This document shows, piece by piece, positions 35,012 to 42,952 of a stretch of 64,000 nt of DNA. Under the pieces are notes generated by a model that saw nothing but the letters and a program-made list of their open reading frames with translations, ran no database searches and was not told where the DNA came from. The stretch's first letter is position 1; each line of letters opens with the position of its first letter. The stretch comes from Corynebacterium sp. CNJ-954 (GTDB lineage Bacteria > Actinomycetota > Actinomycetes > Mycobacteriales > Mycobacteriaceae): positions 186,001-250,000 of the forward strand of contig NZ_MKKI01000041.1 of the NCBI RefSeq assembly GCF_001942345.1. The letters run 5' to 3'. The translations under genes and the position numbers were made by a program.

Positions 35012-36196
35012 TCAGCCTAACAACTGGGAGGTCGCGACCGCCCGCTTCACCTGACCGTCGCAGTCTGCCGAGCTCAAATCGACGGTCACCACGCGTAACC
35101 GAGCGCCTGTCCCCCGCACCGTGTGCACTACCTCACCAGCCCGATCCCCTGCGTAAATCAACGTGCCTTCGTCGAGACCAGTTTCCGTCACATAGGCCAG
35201 CAACTGGTATAGGTCATCGCGCCGCCCTGAGCCTGCATCTTCCTCTGCTCCGGCATTCACCTTGTACTTCACGTCTCCGACGAAGTGCCATCGTCCTGCA
35301 CGACGCAATCCCAGGTCTGGAATCAGCTGCACTGCGTGTCCCTCATCGAGCCACAGCGCACCTTTCCATGAATCCCGCATGTCCTGGTCAGAAGCGCCCA
35401 ACGCCTCCCGTACCAACACCCGGATGTACTGCTCCACGATGCCCGGCATGTCCAGGATGAACCCCGGCACCTGCACCTGCCCCGCAGCCACCTCCAGCGA
35501 CAAAGAGCTCAAAATCAGTTCCGCTAACCGCACGGCTGCTCGGTAGTGGGAGTTGTGTCTGCTCCACACGATGCGCCGGCACCGTTCCAGCGCAGCTTCT
35601 GCCCCCAACGGAGTCGTCTCTCCGACGACCTGCCAGATCCGGGTCAGTTCTGACCGTGTTCCGCTGGGCAGCCCCGGGAGCAGTCGTAGCTTCCGCACTG
35701 CCGCAGCAAGCACCTGATTCTCTGCAACATCCTCGTCGTGCACAGTCGCGGTCACCGGAATCGGCAGAGGGCGTGGATCCCGGATGTAGTCACTCATCCG
35801 GATACGCCCCCGAACAAAAGACAACCGTTGCTCCTCGGTCCGGTAAGAGCGGTACACACCAGCGGCAAAAGCCCGCTGGCACGACCGGGCGAAAAGCTGT
35901 ACTACGGCGTCTTCAATGGTGTTTGCCCGCAGACCGCTCACCTCCGCTGTCCGCCAGTCCATCGGGTGAGCAGCGACGGTGAGCATGTGGACGATTCGAG
36001 GAAGAGAAACCTTGGGTTCCACTACGATGTGGTCGCCACCGAGCACCACGGCACCAACCCTGGCCCCGGGAGTCACCCGAACATTGCCGTCGACTGCCGG
36101 CGAGATGCTCGCACGAAACAGCTCCCGGAGCATCTCCTGCTGTCCAACGGTGAGTTGTACCGGAGCACTCTGCTGATGCTCATTCAGCGTCAGCAT
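35012..36196 (-). CDS. mcrC: McrC-like nuclease subunit of a type IV restriction system
   Basis: 394-residue partner of the McrB-like GTPase. The C-terminal half carries the PD-(D/E)XK nuclease core: QLIPDLGL (Asp294) and FVGDVKYK (Asp308, Lys310). The N-terminal half (VRVTPGARVGAVVLGGDHIVVEPKV) is the usual McrC beta-rich adaptor that docks on the McrB ring. The start overlaps the mcrB stop region by 17 bp. Established knowledge: McrBC complexes cut DNA containing modified cytosine after GTP-driven translocation. Target specificity here depends on the McrB N-terminus, which is not the E. coli type. Confidence 0.88.
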   Translation of the reverse strand: MLTLNEHQQSAPVQLTVGQQEMLRELFRASISPAVDGNVRVTPGARVGAVVLGGDHIVVEPKVSLPRIVHMLTVAAHPMDWRTAEVSGLRANTIEDAVVQLFARSCQRAFAAGVYRSYRTEEQRLSFVRGRIRMSDYIRDPRPLPIPVTATVHDEDVAENQVLAAAVRKLRLLPGLPSGTRSELTRIWQVVGETTPLGAEAALERCRRIVWSRHNSHYRAAVRLAELILSSLSLEVAAGQVQVPGFILDMPGIVEQYIRVLVREALGASDQDMRDSWKGALWLDEGHAVQLIPDLGLRRAGRWHFVGDVKYKVNAGAEEDAGSGRRDDLYQLLAYVTETGLDEGTLIYAGDRAGEVVHTVRGTGARLRVVTVDLSSADCDGQVKRAVATSQLLG

Positions 36197-39146
36197 CGAC
36201 CGTAACCTTCGTGACTACCGCCTTGAGCTGGTCAAATCGGAGGTCGTCCACCCGTTCCGGCTGCCCGTAGAAAAGTTCACGCAAGGTGGGCACCACCGAG
36301 AAGGCCCAGGCCCGTTTCGCTTTCTCCTCAGTCAACGGGTGCTGCATGAAGTGACTCGGACCGATAGCCCGGTCAGGATCACCGATCTTTTCGTTCGCCC
36401 TGATCAACAGGTCCGTCAACCACGTGAGGTTCGGGGCATTGACCTCCAACCATGCCGGAAGAATCTCATCCAGTGGGGTATCGTCCGGACGCACATCAAT
36501 GACATAGAACCGTCGTCGCAGGGCAGCGTCCACAGCCGTAATCGACCGGTCTGCCGTATTCATCGTGCCGACGATCAGGACGTTCTCCGGCAGCCCGAAG
36601 CGGTCACCGTATGTCATGGTGACTTCGTCCCCGCGGTACTCCAGAAGGAAGTACAGCTCTCCGAAGACCACCGGGAGGTTTGCCCGGTTGATCTCATCGA
36701 TGATCAGGATATAGACATTCTCCCGATCCTCGCGGGCACGGTTAGCCAGTCGCACCAGCGGCCCGTCACTGAGGTGGAACGCTCCCGGTTTCCCCGGGTC
36801 AGGGCGTAACCCCTGAACGAAGTCTTCGTACGCTGTTCCAGGGTGAAACTGCACTACGTCGACGCGATCCGGTGTAGCGAAATGCTCTGCCAGGGCTCGG
36901 GCTATGAAGGTCTTTCCTGTGCCCGGCGGCCCCTGGAGGATCACCTGCTTCTTTTCGTCCAGCATCGCCACAAGGTCATCTAGCCACTCTTTACCTCTGT
37001 CACTGTCGATAGAGAGTCGCTCAGCAAGCTCCTCGAAGTCCAGAGTCGACGGACCTTCCTTCATCATGACCGATGAGTCGTCAGCATCCACGTCAGACTC
37101 ATCGACAGAGCCTTCCAGCGCATCCGTCTCTGACGGTGGGTCGACCTTCTTGTTCGACCGCCAGGCGACAAAGGATTTCCTGGTCTCATCGCTCCACCCC
37201 AGCGCCACCATTGCAGCATCATCCATGTCGAGCAGCTGATCAGCAGCCTGAGCTACCTCAACCCGCGAAGGTGTCACGCCGGACACCAATTCCAGTGCCG
37301 CCCGGAGAATATCGATCCGGTCCAGGTACGCGAGATAGTACTCACCCGGGGTAGCCGATTCCGACGGACTGTCCCTCGACGTCAGCCGCTCAAGTCGGCT
37401 TACTGTCCCGGCGACCCTGATCGGCAGATCCTGCAGCCTTCCCAGAAGAAGGGTGGACAGGTCCTCGAGGAGTGCGTCGCGATCTGCATCCGACATTCGT
37501 GACAGGTCAGAAACTCCACTCCACTCCGCCACCTTGTCAATGAACAGCGCTACGCCCAGATCATCAATGTCCTGCAGCAGCCTGTTCAGCCCTGCCGCAT
37601 CATCACCGGCACGACGGGTCAGCAGCGCATCCTCACCGAGCAGGTCTGCGAGTAGACGGGGAAGCTTTTCCGTCGTTGTCGAGAACGCACCGGAAGCCTG
37701 TTCGATGCCGTCTTCCGAGCCATCCGAGGCAAGGTCGCCAAAAGCGAGAACAGCCCACTTCGCCCAGCGTTGAGCCTGTTCGGTGGGTTCCTTCCAGGCA
37801 TTGCGGTACGGCGGACGGTACAGGGCCAGAGACTCCTGATCACCGTATTTCAGGTTCGGTTCCAAGCAGAACCGCAGGTCATTCGCCTCAGCAGCGTCCT
37901 GCTCCCCGGCCCCGAGCCGTACAGCCATCTCAGGTTTATCTCCCCTACTGGATGTGTCAACGGCGACGGCCGGAAACAGCAGGTGTTCCAGAAGCATTCT
38001 CATTGACCATACACCCTGGTCATCAACGTCTTCGAGGGCTTTCTGGAAAGAGTCCCAGTCAGTCAGCGCTGTACGTCGCTCGCCCCCCTCCAGCGTGAAG
38101 AATTTGGCGATGATCCTCACAAGGTAGGCGATCACTTTGTACCGAAGCGTCATATAGGCCGTGCCGGTTCGGGCGATCCCGGCGCGAAGAGCCTCACTGT
38201 ATTCCTCGGGAACCGGCCGCACGGCTTCTCTCCAGTTCACGACCGTCGCGATGCTCGATGCCTTCAGCTTCCCTGAAGAAGAAGACGTACTCATGGGCAG
38301 GTAGTAGATGAAGAACAGCTCTGCCGCGAGCTGAACAGCATCATCGGAGGAGTTCTCCAACTGCCGCTGCCACTTCGTCAGGAAATCATCCGTCCCGGTG
38401 TCCGGGCTGTCGATGAAATCGTGGGTCAGGGTCGCGGCAGCATCCGCATAGTTCATCGGCTGCCCGCTGAACAGTGAAACCCCCTCGACCAGTGCCTGCC
38501 GCCAGGCCTCTGCCGCGGCATATACCGGCTGCACGGAGGGCAACGGGTTTCTGAAGGTCGTCGGTTCCTCCCGCCGGTGAAGAAGACCTGCAACCCAGCC
38601 GCGCTGCCGGTCAGAGTGAATCCCGGTGTCAACGGCAGGAGTGTCAGAATCTTCGGCCGCCACATCGTCGAGCGGCGGCGTGTACCCGGGGTCGGCCGCC
38701 ATCTTCCGGAACTCATCGACACCATGATTTACCAGCGACAATGTCCGGATATTCTTCAGGCCACGTCGGACTTCCTCCGGCAGGTCGTGGCGTGCAACCC
38801 CCTGTCGATTCCACGTCACCGCACGTCGGTGCCGGTGTGTGGCTGCGTTCTCATCGAACCGGTACTGCCCTGTGACGGTCCCGATCCTCAGGTGCTTTCC
38901 GTCCTGGCGTGGCGCAACAACAATGTCGCCGACCGCGAGCTCCCCGTAGAAACGCAGGAGAACCCCCGCGTCTGACGCATAGCTGTTCGGCGTCTTCCCC
39001 GGCTCGGTTTTCCGGAGGATCGACTTCAGCTCATCCTTGTTGACACTGGAAAGGTCTGGTGTCCCGTCCCATCCGATGGAGACGATACCCAGCCTTTCCA
39101 GATCATCATCAAGCTTGTCATTACGAAGCAGCCAAACTGTGGACAT
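36180..39146 (-). CDS. mcrB: McrB-like AAA+ GTPase with unusual N-terminus
   Basis: 988-residue motor subunit, long for McrB. The C-terminal AAA+ domain (from about residue 720) has Walker A LQGPPGTGKTFIARAL near 740, LIIDEINRANLPVVFGELYFLLEYRG (Walker B), and the McrB signature GTMNTADRSITAVDAALRRRFYVID. The N-terminal 150 residues (MSTVWLLRNDKLDDDLERLGIVSIGW, GELAVGDIVVAPRQDGKHLRIGTVTGQY) look like a PUA/EVE-type modified-base reader found at the N-terminus of several restriction proteins. A large Glu/Asp-rich helical middle (about 200-650) has no recognised fold. First gene of the four-gene island; only 30 bp separate it from a truncated mycolyltransferase. Confidence 0.87.
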   Translation of the reverse strand: MSTVWLLRNDKLDDDLERLGIVSIGWDGTPDLSSVNKDELKSILRKTEPGKTPNSYASDAGVLLRFYGELAVGDIVVAPRQDGKHLRIGTVTGQYRFDENAATHRHRRAVTWNRQGVARHDLPEEVRRGLKNIRTLSLVNHGVDEFRKMAADPGYTPPLDDVAAEDSDTPAVDTGIHSDRQRGWVAGLLHRREEPTTFRNPLPSVQPVYAAAEAWRQALVEGVSLFSGQPMNYADAAATLTHDFIDSPDTGTDDFLTKWQRQLENSSDDAVQLAAELFFIYYLPMSTSSSSGKLKASSIATVVNWREAVRPVPEEYSEALRAGIARTGTAYMTLRYKVIAYLVRIIAKFFTLEGGERRTALTDWDSFQKALEDVDDQGVWSMRMLLEHLLFPAVAVDTSSRGDKPEMAVRLGAGEQDAAEANDLRFCLEPNLKYGDQESLALYRPPYRNAWKEPTEQAQRWAKWAVLAFGDLASDGSEDGIEQASGAFSTTTEKLPRLLADLLGEDALLTRRAGDDAAGLNRLLQDIDDLGVALFIDKVAEWSGVSDLSRMSDADRDALLEDLSTLLLGRLQDLPIRVAGTVSRLERLTSRDSPSESATPGEYYLAYLDRIDILRAALELVSGVTPSRVEVAQAADQLLDMDDAAMVALGWSDETRKSFVAWRSNKKVDPPSETDALEGSVDESDVDADDSSVMMKEGPSTLDFEELAERLSIDSDRGKEWLDDLVAMLDEKKQVILQGPPGTGKTFIARALAEHFATPDRVDVVQFHPGTAYEDFVQGLRPDPGKPGAFHLSDGPLVRLANRAREDRENVYILIIDEINRANLPVVFGELYFLLEYRGDEVTMTYGDRFGLPENVLIVGTMNTADRSITAVDAALRRRFYVIDVRPDDTPLDEILPAWLEVNAPNLTWLTDLLIRANEKIGDPDRAIGPSHFMQHPLTEEKAKRAWAFSVVPTLRELFYGQPERVDDLRFDQLKAVVTKVTVDADAE

Positions 39147-39175
39147 GCCGTCGAGTGTGCCAGAATCCGGCGATG

Positions 39176-39658
39176 CTACGACCCCACCGACGACCCCGAC
39201 CCTTCCAGGGCGGAACCCACTGGCCCGGCTGGAAGGTCAGCGTCCTCACCTGAACCGTCACCGCCGATGCGCGAGAGGAACGTGTCCACATTGCCCTGCT
39301 CGAACGCCGAGCGTCGCCAGCTGTCCCAGGTGTGCGCACCGACGGTGTCGTAGCGGAACTCGATGTTGTCCATCGCTGCCAGCACCGCGCGAGCCTGGAC
39401 CTCCCGGGTGAATACGAACGACCCGGCTTCGTAGACACTGCCGGAGAAGATCGTCGCGATCGCGTCCGGCCCCAGGTCGCCAGCGAGGTTCGGCACCCCA
39501 CTCGCCGCAGTGGCCAACTCCGGCATCATCAGATTCCTGATGTTCAGTGTCGGGTTATCGTCCTTGCGGCTCGCCTCGGACGTCCAGGGCCCCGCCCGTA
39601 CTGACTGCGTTCCGTCGAGCATGATCGTGGACACCACCGACGTCACGACCGGACTCAC
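39176..39658 (-). pseudogene. Truncated corynomycolyltransferase (C-terminal fragment)
   Basis: Only the C-terminal third of a mycolyltransferase remains, matching residues from about DGTSTLN of the full gene next door: NPTLNIRNLMMPELATAASGVPNLAGDLGPD.., then VQARAVLAAMDNIEFRYDTVGAHTWDSWRRSAFEQGNVDTFLSRI, with a further GSGEDADLPAG tail. The catalytic-Ser half and signal peptide are missing, and the similarity begins just past the stop of the intact copy (39673). A tandem duplicate that lost its front half is the likely origin; the remnant abuts the defence island, so the locus may be a breakpoint. Confidence 0.8.
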
Positions 39659-39672
39659 CGCAGACGCAGCGG

Positions 39673-40623
39673 TCAGATCCGGTCCATGAACGTGTACATG
39701 TTGCCCTGGTCGAACGCTGCGCGACGCCAGGTGTCCCAGGCGTGCGAGCCGATGATGTCGTACTTGAACTCGATGTTGTCACGTCCCGCCAACGCAGCAC
39801 GTGCCTGGAACTCCGAGGTCATCACCATGGAACCAGCCTCGAACGGACCACCGCGCACCACCGTCGCCACCGGGTCTGGGCCGAGGTCACCGGCGAAGTT
39901 CGTGATGCCGGTGGACGCGCTGACGATCACCGGCATGGTCAGGTTGTCGATGTTCAGGCTGGGGTTGTTCTCCGCACGCGACCGCTCGTCCGCCCACGGC
40001 GCCTCATCGTTGCCACTGTTCAGCGTGGACGTCCCGTCCACCACGGCGCGCTGCACCGGCATCCCGGGATCGTAGAGCCCGCTCAGCGCGTACACCGAGC
40101 TGTAGATGTCCGGATGCTTCGACGCGAGATTCATCGCGCCGTACGCCCCGGAACTCAGCCCGGTCACCCCGGTGTTGCCCCGTCCGCCGTTCGGCACACC
40201 GAACTCGGACTCCAGGTAGTCGGGCAGCTCTTGGCTCATGAAGGTCTCGAACTGCGCGGCGGGGACACCGTCCCAGTCTTGCACCCAGCTCCACGGATCC
40301 ATCGCGGGGAAGACGAGGGTTGCGTCCTCACCGTCGAGGGCGTCCAGTGCGCCACCAGCGGTGACCCAGGCGTTGGTGTCGGTGGAGTCGGCTCCGTCAA
40401 TGAACTGGGCGACCTTCGGGTTACCTTCGGTGTGTGCGGGACGCACCACCACCTTGAAGTCGCGGTCCATGGACGGCGAGTGCACCGAGCACTCCAGCGC
40501 GGAGGTGTCACGGTACTGCGTGCACCCCTCCGGGTCGGCTGCCGCGGTCGGTGCGGCAACGACGGACGCGGTCACGCCGACTGCTGCCGCCAGTGCGGTC
40601 AGTATTCTTTTCGAGTGTGTCAT
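39673..40623 (-). CDS. Secreted corynomycolyltransferase (antigen 85/Cmt family)
   Basis: 316-residue exported esterase/transferase that moves corynomycolic acid between trehalose and the arabinogalactan or other acceptors in the outer envelope. Signal peptide about 1-29 (ILTALAAAVGVTASVVAAPTAAA). The alpha/beta-hydrolase nucleophile is Ser157 in GLSSG (155-159); the C-terminal catalytic His is in GSHAWDTWRRAAF near 296. The first Cys pair (GCTQYRDTSALEC) resembles other corynebacterial Cmt proteins. Monocistronic, divergent from a VOC protein gene. This family is a firm marker of Corynebacteriales. Confidence 0.9.
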   Translation of the reverse strand: MTHSKRILTALAAAVGVTASVVAAPTAAADPEGCTQYRDTSALECSVHSPSMDRDFKVVVRPAHTEGNPKVAQFIDGADSTDTNAWVTAGGALDALDGEDATLVFPAMDPWSWVQDWDGVPAAQFETFMSQELPDYLESEFGVPNGGRGNTGVTGLSSGAYGAMNLASKHPDIYSSVYALSGLYDPGMPVQRAVVDGTSTLNSGNDEAPWADERSRAENNPSLNIDNLTMPVIVSASTGITNFAGDLGPDPVATVVRGGPFEAGSMVMTSEFQARAALAGRDNIEFKYDIIGSHAWDTWRRAAFDQGNMYTFMDRI

Positions 40624-40787
40624 GCGGGGAATCCTCCTGTCCGACGGCGACCGTACAAGCCGTCACCCCGGAAAAGCGATGCCCCAGGGGGAATTCCCAG
40701 CGAACGCCAACATCATGCGTCACTGCATTTCACAGCACTTATCAGTTGTCACGGCACGACCGGTGGAGCGTCCCTACACTCGGGACC

Positions 40788-41432
40788 ATGAAGTTCCTTG
40801 AGATCGCCCTCCCGGTCCACGACCCGTCCCGGTGGGTCTCCTGGCTGTCCGGAAACCTGGGGACGCCGCCCGCGGACGGTCTCGGTGTCACGATCGGGTG
40901 GACCAGACTGCGTTTCACCGCACTCTCACCCGACGCGTCCGACACTTCGCCGGACCACGGACATCACCTCGCCTTCGCGATACCGACCGGCAGCATCGAC
41001 GCCGCAGCCAGACGCGTCGAGCAGGCCACCGGGCGCCCGTTGCTCGACGACGACGGAGCCACCGTCATCGACCGGGGCGGAAACTGGGCGAGCAGGTCCA
41101 TCTACTTCACCGGCCCGGAGAATTCCATCCTTGAACTCATCGAACATGATGGTCGCCCCGAGACGGAAACGCCCACTGCGCAGGACGGCTCCCTGACACT
41201 GCTCGGAGTCGCAGAGATCGGACGGGGCGTCGCCGATGTCGCGGCGGCCGGTGACGACCTCGCCGCACAGTACGGCGACCGTCTGCCCCACGGTTTCGGG
41301 GATCCGGATCGGCGTGTCATCGCCGCCTATGGAGACATCGACGGTGCGGTGGTACTCGCGAAAGACGATCGCCCGTGGTACCCCACGCAGGACGTCCTTC
41401 CACGAGCCGAGGAAGCACGCTTCCGGGGGTAA
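40788..41432 (+). CDS. VOC-family (glyoxalase-like) protein
   Basis: 214-residue vicinal-oxygen-chelate fold protein. It begins MKFLEIALPVHDPSRWVSWLSGNLG and continues HHLAFAIPTGSIDAAARRVEQATG..SIYFTGPENSILELIEH, the beta-alpha-beta-beta-beta repeat with the metal-binding Glu in LELIEH and a His in HHLAF. Metal ligands are only partly matched, so the reaction is unclear (lyase, dioxygenase or resistance function). ATG 40788 begins 8 nt after a TACACT -10 box (40775-40780), implying a leaderless message; the long upstream frame is not used. Confidence 0.8.
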   Translation: MKFLEIALPVHDPSRWVSWLSGNLGTPPADGLGVTIGWTRLRFTALSPDASDTSPDHGHHLAFAIPTGSIDAAARRVEQATGRPLLDDDGATVIDRGGNWASRSIYFTGPENSILELIEHDGRPETETPTAQDGSLTLLGVAEIGRGVADVAAAGDDLAAQYGDRLPHGFGDPDRRVIAAYGDIDGAVVLAKDDRPWYPTQDVLPRAEEARFRG

Positions 41433-41563
41433 TCCACAGCGGCATTATCGACCGGCTCCCGAAGGATTTCTTTCCGCTGACCCTGGAACCGACTCTGGAC
41501 AGTGTCTGGAACGTGCCCTACACTTCGCAGACATAAGCCTCCCCTCACGTGAAAGGATCCTCC

Positions 41564-42022
41564 ATGAGTCTCTCCAGCCTCCGCTTCTCCCGTCTGTCCC
41601 GCGCCGGCATCGCCGCCGTCGCCCTCGCACCTGCCCTGGTCCTCGCCGCCCCGGCAGCCGTCGCGGACGAGGTCGAAGCACCCGCGACCGATTCCTCCGC
41701 TTCCGCGACAGACGACGCCGAAGGCACCGACGATGATGCCGACAGCTCGGCAGCCGGCTCCGCCGAGGGCTCCCTGCCCGAAGGCATCGGCTCTGAAGAC
41801 GCGGCTTCCTCGCTGTCCGACGCCGACTGGAAGTCCGTCGCCAAAATCCTCGGCGACGTCCTCGGCGGGAATGTCTCACTGCAGACCATCCTGGACATCA
41901 TCTCCGTGGTCAACGACGGCGACGCCACCGTCGGCGATGTGATCGGCTCCGTCACCGGATCACTCGGTGGTGACGACAGCGGCGACAACGGCGGGGATGA
42001 CGCTGGCGACGCTGCAGAGTAA
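41564..42022 (+). CDS. Small secreted protein, paralogue A
   Basis: 152-residue exported protein with a signal peptide (RLSRAGIAAVALAPALVLAAPAAVA) and a mature part rich in Asp, Ser, Ala and Gly (TDDAEGTDDDADSSAAGS, DDSGDNGGDDAGDAAE) enclosing a helical core (VAKILGDVLGGNVSLQTILDIISVV). ATG 41564 follows AAAGGA; GTG 41549 is an alternative. A TACACT -10 box is at 41519-41524. A related protein occurs at 44199-44681, on the far side of a GntR-MFS pair. Function unknown; secreted acidic corynebacterial proteins of this kind may be surface or pore-associated, but this is not shown. Confidence 0.75.
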   Translation: MSLSSLRFSRLSRAGIAAVALAPALVLAAPAAVADEVEAPATDSSASATDDAEGTDDDADSSAAGSAEGSLPEGIGSEDAASSLSDADWKSVAKILGDVLGGNVSLQTILDIISVVNDGDATVGDVIGSVTGSLGGDDSGDNGGDDAGDAAE

Positions 42023-42044
42023 CAGCCCTCCGCCCCACCTACCG

Positions 42045-42078
42045 GGAGGTCACCGCACAACGCGGTGACCTCCTTTTT
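42045..42078 (+). terminator. Rho-independent terminator
   Basis: GGAGGTCACCGC (42045-42056) and GCGGTGACCTCC (42062-42073) form a perfect 12-bp stem with a 5-nt loop, followed by TTTTT. It ends transcription of the secreted-protein gene. Confidence 0.95.
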
Positions 42079-42265
42079 CAGCTCGGTCGGCGGACATGGC
42101 AGAGCATCCGGCAGCGCGGCAGAGGTAACCGCCGGTTTACGGGTCGAAACCGACCAACGGGTCTGCCAGCAAACCGATACCTCTGCCAGTGCGGCCAACC
42201 CCGACGCGACTGTCCCTGCCCCTGCCCACCCTCCCCGCATACCTTTTAGCACATGATGTATTCTT

Positions 42266-42279
42266 TGATGCATGCATCA
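42266..42279. promoter_or_regulatory. Palindrome TGATGCATGCATCA, probable GntR auto-operator
   Basis: Perfect 14-bp palindrome two bases after a TATTCT -10 box (42259-42264) and 19 nt before the GTG start of the GntR gene. A bound dimer would block initiation of the gntR-MFS operon. The position within the transcribed leader is typical for FCD-type autorepression. Confidence 0.65.
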
Positions 42280-42298
42280 TGGACAGGAAGGCCCGCCG

Positions 42299-42952
42299 GT
42301 GTGGGCACCGGGCACCCCGGAACGCTCGATTGCCGGACGGGTCGCCGAGGAACTCGCCGACGAGATCATCAAGGGAACAATCGAGGCAGGCCACAACCTC
42401 ACCGAAGTGGAGGTGGCTACTCAGCGCGGAGTGAGCCGCACCCCCGTGCGCGAGGCGATGCTCCGGCTCGAGGCCTGGGGGCTGGTCAGAATCGCCCCGA
42501 AGAAGGGCGCCACCGTCACCGTCCCGACCGAACGCGAACGCCGCGAGCTCCTCACCGTACGCTCCATGCTCGAGACTGACATCGTCCGACGCATCGCGGA
42601 GAACCCCGATGAACGCACCGCCCTGGCCGCACGGCTGGATGACACCGTCGACCAGCAACGGTCGAACGCCGCGTCCCCCGACAGCTTCGCCGCACTGGAC
42701 TTCACGTTCCACTCGCACATCATCCACTTCGACGACAACCGCATCGTCACCGAAATATCCGGCCTGCTCGCACCACGACTCGCCCGACTGACCTTCCTGG
42801 CCATCCGCGCCATGACAGGCGACCTCCAGCCCGTCATCGACGAACACGCGGCGCTGGCCGATGCTGTCCGACGGGGAGACGTCCACCGCTTCGAGGAACT
42901 CATCCAGGCACACCTCACGGGGTGGCACGGCCATTACGAGGTCGCCCCGTGA
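42299..42952 (+). CDS. GntR-family (FadR/FCD) transcriptional regulator
   Basis: 217-residue regulator. N-terminal winged HTH: RVAEELADEIIKGTIEAG.. NLTEVEVATQRGVSRTPVREAMLRLEAWGLVRIAPKKGATV. C-terminal FCD effector domain includes FTFHSHIIHFDDN and IDEHAALADAVRRGD, with the His residues that hold a metal in this class. GTG 42299 is favoured: AGGAAGG lies 7 nt upstream and ATG 42272 would sit inside the palindrome. It overlaps the MFS gene by 4 bp and probably controls it, responding to a carboxylate-type ligand (family knowledge). Confidence 0.85.
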   Translation: MWAPGTPERSIAGRVAEELADEIIKGTIEAGHNLTEVEVATQRGVSRTPVREAMLRLEAWGLVRIAPKKGATVTVPTERERRELLTVRSMLETDIVRRIAENPDERTALAARLDDTVDQQRSNAASPDSFAALDFTFHSHIIHFDDNRIVTEISGLLAPRLARLTFLAIRAMTGDLQPVIDEHAALADAVRRGDVHRFEELIQAHLTGWHGHYEVAP

